Shown here one piece after another: positions 20,223 to 27,974 of a stretch of DNA of 64,000 nt. How positions within the stretch are numbered: the stretch's first letter is position 1; each line of letters begins with the position of its first letter. This stretch comes from Tildeniella torsiva UHER 1998/13D (lineage in GTDB: Bacteria; Cyanobacteriota; Cyanobacteriia; Phormidesmidales; Phormidesmidaceae). The notes under the pieces are model-generated. The model was not told the DNA's origin, did no database searches, and worked only from the letters and a program-made list of their open reading frames with translations. Where the stretch lies: assembly GCA_019358835.1 (NCBI GenBank), contig JAHHIH010000011.1, positions 124,001 to 188,000 of the forward strand. Direction: 5' to 3'. Made by a program: the position numbers and the translations under genes.

Positions 20223-20555
20223 AGGGGGTGGGGGGTGGAGGGGTAGGGGCAGACCTGGGTGTCTGCCCTAATTTTGGATTGGCGATTTTGGATTTGGAGC
20301 CGTCGTAACTGGAGACCTAAGGAGAAAAAAGAGTTGCATTCCCCCCTTTCTAAGGAGGGCTACCGAGGGCATCTCCTACAGCAAATACCTGGGGGGATCG
20401 GTTCGGATCTCAAGCACACCTCACTCCAAGAACGTTCAAAACCACAAGGTTGTGAAAACCTAATATTTGCTCTCGCCACTGCGCTGTGGACTGTGCTACG
20501 TTTGCCTCAAATGCAAACTGTGTGTCCTGGGGCCGTTGGCCCGCAGGACATTTTT
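20223..20555. other. nirA-narB intergenic region (333 bp)
   Basis: No protein gene is supported here. It contains a REP-like palindrome (20247-20268), a CCCCCCTTTCTAAGGAGG-type repeat near 20340 common in cyanobacteria, and a strong hairpin followed by seven Ts reading on the plus strand (20523-20557). This is where nitrate transporter genes (nrtABCD or nrtP) are often found in cyanobacteria; none is present. Confidence 0.6.
20247..20268. repeat. REP-like palindrome
   Basis: GGGCAGAC (20247-20254), a six-base loop CTGGGT, then GTCTGCCC (20261-20268): a perfect 8-bp stem. It lies 25 bases upstream of the narB start codon on the other strand, so it could affect the narB leader. On the plus strand it is followed by TAATTTT. 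Confidence 0.6.
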
Positions 20556-20557
20556 TT
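20523..20557 (+). terminator. intrinsic terminator on the plus strand, facing the nirA 3' end
   Basis: The left arm TGTCCTGGGGCC (20523-20534), loop GTT and right arm at 20538-20550 form a 12-bp stem with one bulged C, directly followed by TTTTTTT (20551-20557). As written it terminates plus-strand transcription, yet no plus-strand gene precedes it. On the minus strand the hairpin follows the nirA stop but lacks a T run after it. Confidence 0.65.
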
Positions 20558-22148
20558 AGTCCGCCGTCACCATCACGCCATTGTGGGATTCGGCACCACT
20601 CCTGGGCTGGGCACCGAAGTTGTCGATCAGCAGCGATCGCAGCACCCCGTGCAGCTCATCGCAGGGAATGCCCTGCTGTACCTTTTCGCCCAGGTGAGCC
20701 TCTTTACCTACCTTGCCGCCCATAAAGATATCGACCCCTTCCACGGTTTTGCCGTCCTTGCGCACCTTGGTGCCCATCAGGCCAATGTCGGCCACCTGGG
20801 GCTGGCCACAGGAGTTGGGGCAGCCCGTCCAGTGAATCCGCACCGGCTGGGTTAGGGTGAGTTCCCCGTCGAGCGCCTCGGCTAGGGCCAGGGCGCGCTG
20901 CTTGGTTTCTACCAGGGCAAAGTTGCAGAACTGCGCCCCGGTACAGGAGACCAGCGATCGCGTTAGGGCCGAGGGGGCGATCGAGAATTTTTCCAGCAGC
21001 GGCTCTTGCAGCAGCACCGCCAGCCGCGAGTCGGGCACGTTGGGCAGAATCACATTTTGCTCGACCGTCAGGCGCAGTTCGCCACTGCCGTAGACCTCCG
21101 CCAGCCGGGCCAGGTCAAACAGATCGCTGGCCTGTAGCCGACCCACTGGAATGTGTAGGCCTACGTAGTTGAGCCCCACCTGCTTTTGGGCATGCACGCC
21201 AATGTGGTCGCGCTTGTCCCAGTCCATTTCGTCGGTGGGGGCGGCAGACAGCAGCGGCTGTCCGTAGGCGGCTTCCACAGCGGCGCGAAACTGATCCATG
21301 CCCCACTCGTCGATCAGCCACATCAGCCGGGCTTTCTGCCGATTCACTCGAGGGCCGTGGTCGCGGTACACCTCCAGAATGGCGCGGCACAGCTCGACTA
21401 CGCTGTCGTCGGGCGGCACCCAGGCGTTGAGCGGAATGGCGGCCTCACAGCGGCGGGCCGAGAAAAAGCCCCCCACCACGACGTTAAAGCCCAGCACCTC
21501 CTCCCGGTAGGCAGGCACAAAGGCAATGTCGTTGATCTCGGCATGGATGGAGTTGTCGCGCCCGCCCTCAATGGCAATATTGAACTTGCGGGGCAGGTTG
21601 CTAAAGGCCGGATTGCCCTCGCCGTTGGCGGTGATCATGTCTTGAACCTTCATCACCAGGCCCTGGGTGTCGATTAGCTCGTTGGCATCGAGCCCGGCGA
21701 CCGGTGACCCGGTGATGTTGCGCACGTTATCCATCCCCGACTGAATGGAGGTCAGGCCCGCCGCCTGCATGCGCCGAAAAATATCGGGAATATCTTCGAG
21801 CAGAATGCCCCGCAGCTGGAGGTTTTGCCGAGTGGTGATGTCGGCGCTGCCATCTTCGCCGTAGCGCTGGATAACCTCCGCCAGGGTGCGGGCTTTGTAG
21901 CCGCTGAGCAACCCGTTGGGCAGCCGCAGCCGCAGCATGAATTTGCCCGGTGTTACGGGGCGAAAGAAGATGCCCAGCCATTTGAGCCGATGGGTGAGGT
22001 CGGTGTCGTCTACGGCTTCCCACCCCAGTTGGGCAAACTGCTCTAGCTCGTGCTTGACCAGCAGCCCGTCTTTGTCGGCCTTGAACTGTTCAAACTTGTT
22101 GAGTTTGGCGGTGGCCGCTGTGCTGGCCGTATTTATAGAAGTGGTCAC
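20556..22148 (-). CDS. nirA: ferredoxin-nitrite reductase
   Basis: 530 residues with the duplicated sulfite/nitrite reductase architecture. The siroheme/[4Fe-4S] cysteines appear in SCTGAQFCNFA and TGCPNSCGQPQ. The enzyme reduces nitrite to ammonium with six electrons from ferredoxin. The start is GTG at 22148-22146. The upstream region contains a perfect NtcA site and a matching -10 box on this strand. The divergent HEAT and LysR genes reproduce the nirB-ntcB arrangement known from Synechococcus elongatus. Confidence 0.95.
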   Translation of the reverse strand: MTTSINTASTAATAKLNKFEQFKADKDGLLVKHELEQFAQLGWEAVDDTDLTHRLKWLGIFFRPVTPGKFMLRLRLPNGLLSGYKARTLAEVIQRYGEDGSADITTRQNLQLRGILLEDIPDIFRRMQAAGLTSIQSGMDNVRNITGSPVAGLDANELIDTQGLVMKVQDMITANGEGNPAFSNLPRKFNIAIEGGRDNSIHAEINDIAFVPAYREEVLGFNVVVGGFFSARRCEAAIPLNAWVPPDDSVVELCRAILEVYRDHGPRVNRQKARLMWLIDEWGMDQFRAAVEAAYGQPLLSAAPTDEMDWDKRDHIGVHAQKQVGLNYVGLHIPVGRLQASDLFDLARLAEVYGSGELRLTVEQNVILPNVPDSRLAVLLQEPLLEKFSIAPSALTRSLVSCTGAQFCNFALVETKQRALALAEALDGELTLTQPVRIHWTGCPNSCGQPQVADIGLMGTKVRKDGKTVEGVDIFMGGKVGKEAHLGEKVQQGIPCDELHGVLRSLLIDNFGAQPRSGAESHNGVMVTAD

Positions 22149-22489
22149 TGGTACACCGTTGTAGCAAGACGTTTACCGACGTATTCCCTACCTGAGGCCC
22201 TAGCTGGGGCAAGTTTCCCAGGCTCCCCCAGATGGCTACTGCCTCAATCGCTACAGAACGACTTAGCCAGCCTAGGGTTAGGTGTGGCTAGCCTAGAACC
22301 GCTCTAGGCTGGCTTTTGTATAGACTCATACGTTTTTCCTAGCACCATGCAGCCTCCGCAAGAGGCGGCTGCGCGAACTGCATAGTCAACGCTTGGGAAA
22401 CTCAGGTTCAGGCCCTATGGTGTAGAGGGTCAGGGCCAAAGCCGATTTCTGAGCCCTTGCCAGATCCCAGAGCCAATCAGGAGCGTTCT
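22149..22489. other. divergent nirA / HEAT-gene promoter region
   Basis: 341 bp without a supported gene. It holds the NtcA site at 22318-22331 and nested inverted repeats in the nirA leader. AGCCAGCCTAG at 22264-22274 pairs with CTAGGCTGGCT at 22304-22314, and AGCCTAGA at 22290-22297 pairs with TCTAGGCT at 22303-22310. These could be binding sites for a second regulator such as NtcB. Confidence 0.6.
22318..22331 (-). promoter_or_regulatory. NtcA binding site of nirA
   Basis: GTATAGACTCATAC is a perfect match to the NtcA consensus GTA-N8-TAC. Reading toward nirA on the minus strand, 22 bases separate it from TAGGCT at 22295-22290, which fits the cyanobacterial -10 box TA-N3-T. This is the spacing of NtcA-activated class II promoters, with the site near -41.5. 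The site is symmetric, so it may also serve the divergent HEAT gene. NtcA activates nitrogen-assimilation genes when 2-oxoglutarate is high. Confidence 0.85.
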
Positions 22490-23593
22490 GTGTCCCCTTT
22501 TGATGAATTTGCAGTTTCATCCCGTCCGGCGGTGGCCGGGGCCACAGTGGCACAGCTCTGCGCCGGAGACTTTCACGATCGCTGGGAGCAGTCGCGCCAG
22601 GTCAGTGATCTGGGGGAGGCGGCGCTGCCAGACCTACTGGCCATGCTGCAAGATGACGCCTGCGATTGGGAAGCCCGCTGGTTTGCGGCCCGCGCCCTGG
22701 GAGAGTTTGATCGCCCCGAGGTGATTGCCGCCCTGGTCAACACCTTTGCCACCACGACCGATGAAGACCTGCGCCAGGCGGTGGCAGCGGCCCTGACCCA
22801 AATAGGCCCCTCGGCGATCGCCGCCCTCGGCGAGCAGCTCGCTCACCCACCTCTGCGACCCGCCGCAGTGCAGGCGCTGGCCCGCATTCACCACCCCACC
22901 ACCATTCCCCTGCTGAAGCTGGCGATGGAAGATGCCCGATCGCCCGTGCGAGCCACCGCCCTCGATGCTCTCAGCGCCTTTGCCGATCCCACGCTGTTGC
23001 CGATAGTGCAGTGGAGTCTGGGCGATCCGGCGGCGGCGGTGCGGGCGGCAGCCATTCGCGGTCTGCTAGGGATGCGATCGCGTCTGCCAATTCAACAGCT
23101 GATCGACGCTCTCTCCCCGCTGCTAAGCGACGAGCATGAGCGGGTTGCCCAACAGGCCGCCTACGCCCTGGGGCGACTGTCGAATGGGGCGGCGGCAGCG
23201 CCGCTGCTGCAACTGTTGCAAGCCCCCGACACCGCTGAAGCGCTGCGAATTTTTGCCGTGCAGGCCCTGACTTGGCAGAACACCGCCACGGCCCTAGCGG
23301 GCCTAATTCAGGCCTGGGATCGGTTGGAGCATCCCGCCCGGCTGGCCCTGGTGCAGGGCATGGCCGCAGTGACCCCCGAGCATCGTCCCCTAGCGACCTC
23401 ATCTTTGGCGAACTGGCTGCGATCGCTGCCCCCCACAGTTGATAACAGCGCTCTGCGCCGCCACCTGGTATTGTCTCTAGGGCAGATGGGTGAGCCTGCT
23501 CTGGAGCCTGAGCTGCGATCGCTGCTGCACGATCCCGACCCCGGCGTACAGCTTCACGCCGAAGCGGCTCTGCGCCAGCTGCAATCCCAATAG
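22490..23593 (+). CDS. HEAT-repeat (PBS lyase-like) protein divergent from nirA
   Basis: About 367 residues made of HEAT repeats from residue 50 to the end (for example ARWFAARALGEFDRPEVIAAL, VRAAAIRGLLGM, VAQQAAYALGRLSNGAAAAPL). Such proteins are binding scaffolds; some act as phycobilin lyases. The start is GTG 22490, preceded by AGGAG with a six-base spacer; TTG 22457 is an alternative. By position (divergent from nirA, before an NtcB-like gene) it corresponds to nirB of other cyanobacteria, a gene needed for full nitrite reductase activity. Homology to nirB itself is not proven here. Confidence 0.8.
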   Translation: MSPFDEFAVSSRPAVAGATVAQLCAGDFHDRWEQSRQVSDLGEAALPDLLAMLQDDACDWEARWFAARALGEFDRPEVIAALVNTFATTTDEDLRQAVAAALTQIGPSAIAALGEQLAHPPLRPAAVQALARIHHPTTIPLLKLAMEDARSPVRATALDALSAFADPTLLPIVQWSLGDPAAAVRAAAIRGLLGMRSRLPIQQLIDALSPLLSDEHERVAQQAAYALGRLSNGAAAAPLLQLLQAPDTAEALRIFAVQALTWQNTATALAGLIQAWDRLEHPARLALVQGMAAVTPEHRPLATSSLANWLRSLPPTVDNSALRRHLVLSLGQMGEPALEPELRSLLHDPDPGVQLHAEAALRQLQSQ

Positions 23594-23849
23594 AGCCGAT
23601 TCACCTGCTGGGTTCTAGCACGTTAAAGGTGTAGAGAATTTTAGAGTAAATGTCTGCTGCGTCAGCCTCGGGGCGGTCTATCCAGCTCCGCAGCCCAGGG
23701 TTTTGCGGTTAGAATCCCTATCCTCCGAGCCGGGAACGCAACTTTTGATACCAAGTGCGGGGATGCGATCTGCTAATCAAGACAAGGGCAACCTAACAGA
23801 ACCTCATTGGGTCGTTTAGGCCCAGTCGTGGCGTGGATACCTGTCAAGA

Positions 23850-24776
23850 ATGCGCATAGAGCAGCTCCAGGCATTTTTATCGGTGGCTGAAACCGGCAGC
23901 TTTCAGGCGGCAGCGCAGCAGTGCGCGGTAACGCAATCCACCGTCAGTCGCCAGGTGCAGGCCCTAGAGGCCGAGCTGGATGCGCCCCTCTTTCATCGCG
24001 GCGCCCAGGCCAAACTGACGGTGGCGGGCGAGCGGCTGCTGCCCAAGGCCCGGCGCATTGCCCAAGACTGGATGCAGGTGTCTAAAGATATTGCCGACCT
24101 AATGGCCGGTAAGCAGCCCGAGCTGTGCGTGGCGGCAATTCAGTCGGTATGTGCCACGGTGCTGCCGCCCGTGCTCCAGCAGTTTTGCTCAGAGTATCCC
24201 CAGGTGCAGCTGCGGGTGACGGCCCTGGGCAGCGATCGCTCCCTCAAGGTGCTGCGCGACGGCCTGGTCGATCTGGCCATTGTGATGGATAACCCGCGCC
24301 TCACCACCCAGCCCGAAATGATTGTGACGCCCCTGTTTGAGGAGCCCATTGAGGTGCTGATGGCGGGCAACCACGACCTGGCCAGTCAGCCTGCGATCTC
24401 CTGGGAGATGCTGGCCCGGTTTCCGCAGATTATTTTTAAAGACGGCTACGGCATGGCGCGGCTGGTGCAGCAGCAGTTTCAAGACCGGGGCGAGGTGTTT
24501 AACCCGGCGATGGAGCTGAATACCCTCGATGCCTTTCGCGGCGTCATTCGCCAGGGCAACTTTGTCGCCCTGCTGCCCCGATCGGCCCTGGCCGACTGCT
24601 ATGACGACCCCACCCTGGCGGTGCGCCCCACCGAAGCCCCAGTGCTGACCCGCTCGGTGGTGCTGGTGACCACCCGCGATCGCCTGGTAATTCCCCCCAT
24701 TCAGCGGTTTCACGATCTGGTGCAGAGCCTGGCTACCCCCATTCGCCCTAGACCCGCAGCGGTGTCTTACAGTTAG
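23850..24776 (+). CDS. ntcB: LysR-family transcription activator, NtcB-like
   Basis: 308 residues. The N-terminal winged helix-turn-helix is MRIEQLQAFLSVAETGSFQAA, then QSTVSRQVQALEAELDAPLF; the rest is the LysR effector domain. NtcB activates the nirA operon in response to nitrite in cyanobacteria and is about 310 residues long. The identification rests on size, family and location beside nirA. The 256 bp upstream carry no gene and no perfect NtcA site. Another LysR regulator (CmpR/NdhR type) is unlikely because of the context. Confidence 0.85.
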   Translation: MRIEQLQAFLSVAETGSFQAAAQQCAVTQSTVSRQVQALEAELDAPLFHRGAQAKLTVAGERLLPKARRIAQDWMQVSKDIADLMAGKQPELCVAAIQSVCATVLPPVLQQFCSEYPQVQLRVTALGSDRSLKVLRDGLVDLAIVMDNPRLTTQPEMIVTPLFEEPIEVLMAGNHDLASQPAISWEMLARFPQIIFKDGYGMARLVQQQFQDRGEVFNPAMELNTLDAFRGVIRQGNFVALLPRSALADCYDDPTLAVRPTEAPVLTRSVVLVTTRDRLVIPPIQRFHDLVQSLATPIRPRPAAVSYS

Positions 24777-24822
24777 GTAATCATCCTTTACGAACCCCTT
24801 TTCCCCAGGGTCAGCAGTCTCT

Positions 24823-25905
24823 ATGAGCCATGAGTTTCGGGATTTGCTCAAGCAGGTCGGCAGCGGCAGCCACACCTCCAGGGCGCTGACCCGGGCTGAG
24901 GCCGAAGCCGCCACCCGCATGATGCTGACCCAAACGGCTACCCCGGCCCAGATTGGCGCGTTTATGATTGCCCACCGCATCAAGCGCCCCACTGTCGATG
25001 AGCTGGCGGGTGTCCTGGATGCCTACGCAGCGCTGGGGCCGACTATGCCCGCGATCGCTCCTGACAGCGCCTACAGCCGCCCTACCCTGGTGCTAAGCTG
25101 CCCCTACGACGGGCGATCGCGCACTGCCCCGGTCACCCCCATCACCGCCCTAGTGCTGGCGGCGGCGGGGGTGCCGGTGGTGATGCACGGGGGCGATCGC
25201 ATGCCCACTAAAGAAGGGATTCCACTGATTGAACTGTGGCAACAGTTGGGCGTTGATCTGCGCCCCCACAGTCTAGAGCAAGCCCACACCCTGCTCAACC
25301 GCACTGGCCTCGGCTTTGTCTACCTGCCCCAGCACTTTCCACTGGCCCACGGGCTGGTGCCCTACCGCGAGCAAATTGGCAAACGCCCCCCCTTTGCCAC
25401 GGTAGAGCTACTGTGGTCGCCCTATGCTGGCCCCCACACCCTGGCGATGGGCTTCGTGCACCCGCCCACCGAGGAGTTTGCTAAGGGCACCTTTGCCCTG
25501 CGGGGCCAAACCGACTGGATTACGGTTAAGGGGCTAGAGGGCAGCTGCGATCTGGCGCGGGGAAGAACGGCGATCGTGGGGGTCAACCATCCGGGGCAGA
25601 CCGATCGCCTGCTACTGCACCCCCGCGACTACGGGTTTGAGGGCGACGATGTGGATCTGGGGGATGAGGAGACGCTGGGCGATCGCCTGCTCGATATCCT
25701 CTCCGGCAACCCCTCAGAGCTAGCTAAAACCGCCCTGTGGAATGCCGGGTTTTATCTGTGGCAGGGGGGAGCAGCGGAATCGTTAGAGGCGGGGCTAGCC
25801 CAAGCTCAGGACATCATTACCACAGGCGGCGCAATGGCTAAGCTAAATGAGTTGCGGCTCCAAGCCACCAGCTTAAATCAACCGCTGGCCTACAGCCGCA
25901 GCTAG
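24823..25905 (+). CDS. anthranilate phosphoribosyltransferase-like protein (TrpD2/YbiB type)
   Basis: 360 residues with the fold of glycosyltransferase family 3. The N-terminal helical domain is RALTRAEAEAATRMMLTQTA, then AQIGAFMIAHRIKRPTVDEL. The phosphoribosyl-binding domain has VVMHGGDRM in place of the usual loop. The glycine-rich GTGGD loop of true TrpD is replaced by SCPYDGRSRTAP, so tryptophan synthesis is unlikely. YbiB/TrpD2 proteins are reported to bind nucleic acid. It follows ntcB by 46 bases on the same strand. A decayed second copy of its 3' end lies at 28301-28375. Confidence 0.8.
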   Translation: MSHEFRDLLKQVGSGSHTSRALTRAEAEAATRMMLTQTATPAQIGAFMIAHRIKRPTVDELAGVLDAYAALGPTMPAIAPDSAYSRPTLVLSCPYDGRSRTAPVTPITALVLAAAGVPVVMHGGDRMPTKEGIPLIELWQQLGVDLRPHSLEQAHTLLNRTGLGFVYLPQHFPLAHGLVPYREQIGKRPPFATVELLWSPYAGPHTLAMGFVHPPTEEFAKGTFALRGQTDWITVKGLEGSCDLARGRTAIVGVNHPGQTDRLLLHPRDYGFEGDDVDLGDEETLGDRLLDILSGNPSELAKTALWNAGFYLWQGGAAESLEAGLAQAQDIITTGGAMAKLNELRLQATSLNQPLAYSRS

Positions 25906-25953
25906 TTAATGAGCATTGCCCTTTACCGGAGAGAATGTTTCTTGAACATGACC

Positions 25954-26634
25954 TCAAGCGGCGGCTAATAACTCGACTAAATCAGCTTTTTTGAGCTTAG
26001 AAAGGCCCTTAACATCGCGCTTTTTGGCCATGTCTTTGAGCTGCTGAGTAGTCAGAGTCTCCAGAATCTTTCGGTCTGTAATCACCTCTGGCATTGGCTC
26101 AGGCGTTAGATAAAACACCTCCTCCAGAGCCTTGAGCTTTTTGCCGCCTGTGATTCGACAACCCAGCTTTGTAATCGGCTGCAAGTTTTTCCAGTATTGC
26201 CGAGGTGCTTCATCGAGACGAGCGACTAGAGAAGCATGGCTGACCCCTTTCAGGGGCGTGGCAGGCTGGTGCAGCACATAGTCTACTGCCGCAGAAATCT
26301 CTTCACGGCTAGCGATAGAAAGATTTGTTTTAGGCAGAACCTCTTGCGCCAGCGATCGAGAAATTGCCACAGTTTCTGGCAAATCATCGGCAATGATGCA
26401 CCAAACTTCAGCCAGCCCAGCTTCAGCCGCCACAGCATAGACAAAGCTATTGCCAATCACCTGATATTGATCGGGGGCAGTTTCTTTAACAATGACAGGA
26501 ATCCAGTTTCGCCCATCTGGCCCTAGCTGGTTAGCTGCCGCTTGAATCAGGTATTCATGGACATCGGTGGGCTCACCCGACTCAATTTCATCAAAGGGCA
26601 GGCACATCAGGTTGCCAACATCTGAAAAGCTCAT
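25954..26634 (-). CDS. ParB-like protein with C-terminal Rho_N/SAP-like domain
   Basis: 226 residues. The N-terminal 100 resemble a ParB/Srx domain (MCLPFDEI; then NWIPVIVKE, YQVIGNSFVYAVAAEAGL, VWCIIADD). The C-terminal 45 (LKDMAKKRDVKGLSKLKKADLVELL) are a Rho-N/SAP-like helix-extension-helix nucleic-acid-binding motif. A clear ParB helix-turn-helix is not evident in the middle, though VDYVLHQPATPLKGVSHASL might be a remnant. It starts within the TAA stop of the upstream ParA gene (TAATG), so the two form one operon. A function cannot be given; a partner for the nuclease-ParA is likely. Confidence 0.72.
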   Translation of the reverse strand: MSFSDVGNLMCLPFDEIESGEPTDVHEYLIQAAANQLGPDGRNWIPVIVKETAPDQYQVIGNSFVYAVAAEAGLAEVWCIIADDLPETVAISRSLAQEVLPKTNLSIASREEISAAVDYVLHQPATPLKGVSHASLVARLDEAPRQYWKNLQPITKLGCRITGGKKLKALEEVFYLTPEPMPEVITDRKILETLTTQQLKDMAKKRDVKGLSKLKKADLVELLAAA

Positions 26635-27974
26635 TAGAGAAAATACTCCTTTACAAGGTTTTGGTATTGCTCACGGGCAGGCTTGAACGCAAAAGCAGCG
26701 GGCATATGCATGAAATCTGCCCTGGGGATATAAGCCATATAAGGAACGCTAACCATATCCAAGTTCTTCTGACCCTTACAGTATTTTGGATAGAAGTAGT
26801 GAGTTAGGTCAAAACCCGTTTCGCTTTTAGATTTGACAATTATTTTCTTAATAGCATTATGCATCAAGGCGACCTGAAAAGGTGCGGATCTTGTGGGTGT
26901 GTTGTTCATAAAAATAGGCAGCACAATAGGGCCAGACTCTTGTACTGCTCGTCGCTTCTCTCGCATTGCTGGAATGAATTGAGTAATTGCTGTGCTGGCA
27001 TTCTGGAGAGAGTGGAGATTGTCATGGCGAGCCGGAATCAGCACCACATCAGCAGCATAGATTGCCTTTTGGGCAAAAAGACGCCAGTTTGGTGGAGAGT
27101 CAATCAAAATGTAGTCGTAATCGTTTTTGAGAGATTCTAGCGCCTTGTGTAAGTCGTGTAGCTTTACAATTTGCCTCAGCTTAGCCTCGTCTAACTCTCC
27201 AGAAAATGCATCATCAGCTGTAATAACATCAAACCCTAAAGGCTCCTTCAAAGAAGGATGTTCTAACTTATAGGGAGTAATAATATCTCTAATGTTTGCA
27301 CTCTTTCCTTTCAAAACGCCTAAGACTTTATTCTTGAGTGGCGATAGATTAAGGGCATCGCCAAGATCGCTTTGGTTGTGATCAAAATCAATTACCAAAA
27401 CCTTCTTTTTATACAGCGTTAAGGTTGCAGCAAGGTTGATAGTTGTAGTGGTTTTGCCTACGCCGCCCTTGTTGTTATATAGCGCAATAGTTAGCGCTTT
27501 GGGCGGACTTCCTATGTGTTGCCTAAGGAGTTTGACAACCTGCTTCAGGTTTCCTTCAAGGGATAGACAAGAGGTGACTGGGTGAACAATTTTTCCATGT
27601 TTCCGAAAAAGTTGAACGTGAAGGGAGTTCATGATCAACCCCCACTTCACTGATTTGGAAGACGGAGCAAGCAAATATCTTTTTAACTGAAGAACAGTAT
27701 CACGATGGTCAGGATACATCTCGCCTGAAAGATTTGCAGGTCTACCTTTAACCTCCATGTAAAGGTAGGGATCGTTCTGGGTGTGGAGAAAAATATCATC
27801 TCCGGTATTCTTGCGCGCTGCTTGGTCAACAGCCCATTTTCCAATCCCAAACTTAGGTACGATTTCCTCGTCACTAAAGCCCAACGCATTGAGGAAAGGT
27901 TTAGAGAAAATAGACTCGACAACAGCCTCTGCTGCATCTGGAGGCAGCGATTGAAATGCTTGTTCTAGGCTCAT
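26634..27974 (-). CDS. ParA ATPase with N-terminal HsdR_N-type nuclease-like domain
   Basis: 446 residues in two parts. Residues about 15-150 match the HsdR_N (type I restriction R-subunit N-terminal) PD-(D/E)xK pattern: E20, D60 in GDDIF, E74-V-K76 in MEVKGR, and Q96 in LQLKRYLL. The downstream strand VKWGLIMNSLHVQLFRKHG is typical of the family. Residues about 160-446 are a ParA/MinD ATPase with NNKGGVGKTTTTINLA (Walker A, lysines K169 and K174), VIDFDHNQSDL (A') and YILIDSPPNW (Walker B). All key residues of both domains are present. Ordinary ParA proteins have a DNA-binding domain or nothing at this end. Confidence 0.8.
   Translation of the reverse strand: MSLEQAFQSLPPDAAEAVVESIFSKPFLNALGFSDEEIVPKFGIGKWAVDQAARKNTGDDIFLHTQNDPYLYMEVKGRPANLSGEMYPDHRDTVLQLKRYLLAPSSKSVKWGLIMNSLHVQLFRKHGKIVHPVTSCLSLEGNLKQVVKLLRQHIGSPPKALTIALYNNKGGVGKTTTTINLAATLTLYKKKVLVIDFDHNQSDLGDALNLSPLKNKVLGVLKGKSANIRDIITPYKLEHPSLKEPLGFDVITADDAFSGELDEAKLRQIVKLHDLHKALESLKNDYDYILIDSPPNWRLFAQKAIYAADVVLIPARHDNLHSLQNASTAITQFIPAMREKRRAVQESGPIVLPIFMNNTPTRSAPFQVALMHNAIKKIIVKSKSETGFDLTHYFYPKYCKGQKNLDMVSVPYMAYIPRADFMHMPAAFAFKPAREQYQNLVKEYFL

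Noticed and set aside
20259-20855. 198-residue plus-strand frame overlapping the nirA 3' end
   Set aside because: It crosses a strong terminator and repeat DNA and then runs antisense to nirA; no protein-like features.
25954-27974. Ordinary plasmid partition operon
   Set aside because: The ParA protein has a nuclease-like domain and not a DNA-binding N-terminus, no iterated centromere-like sites are seen, and no replication gene is adjacent.
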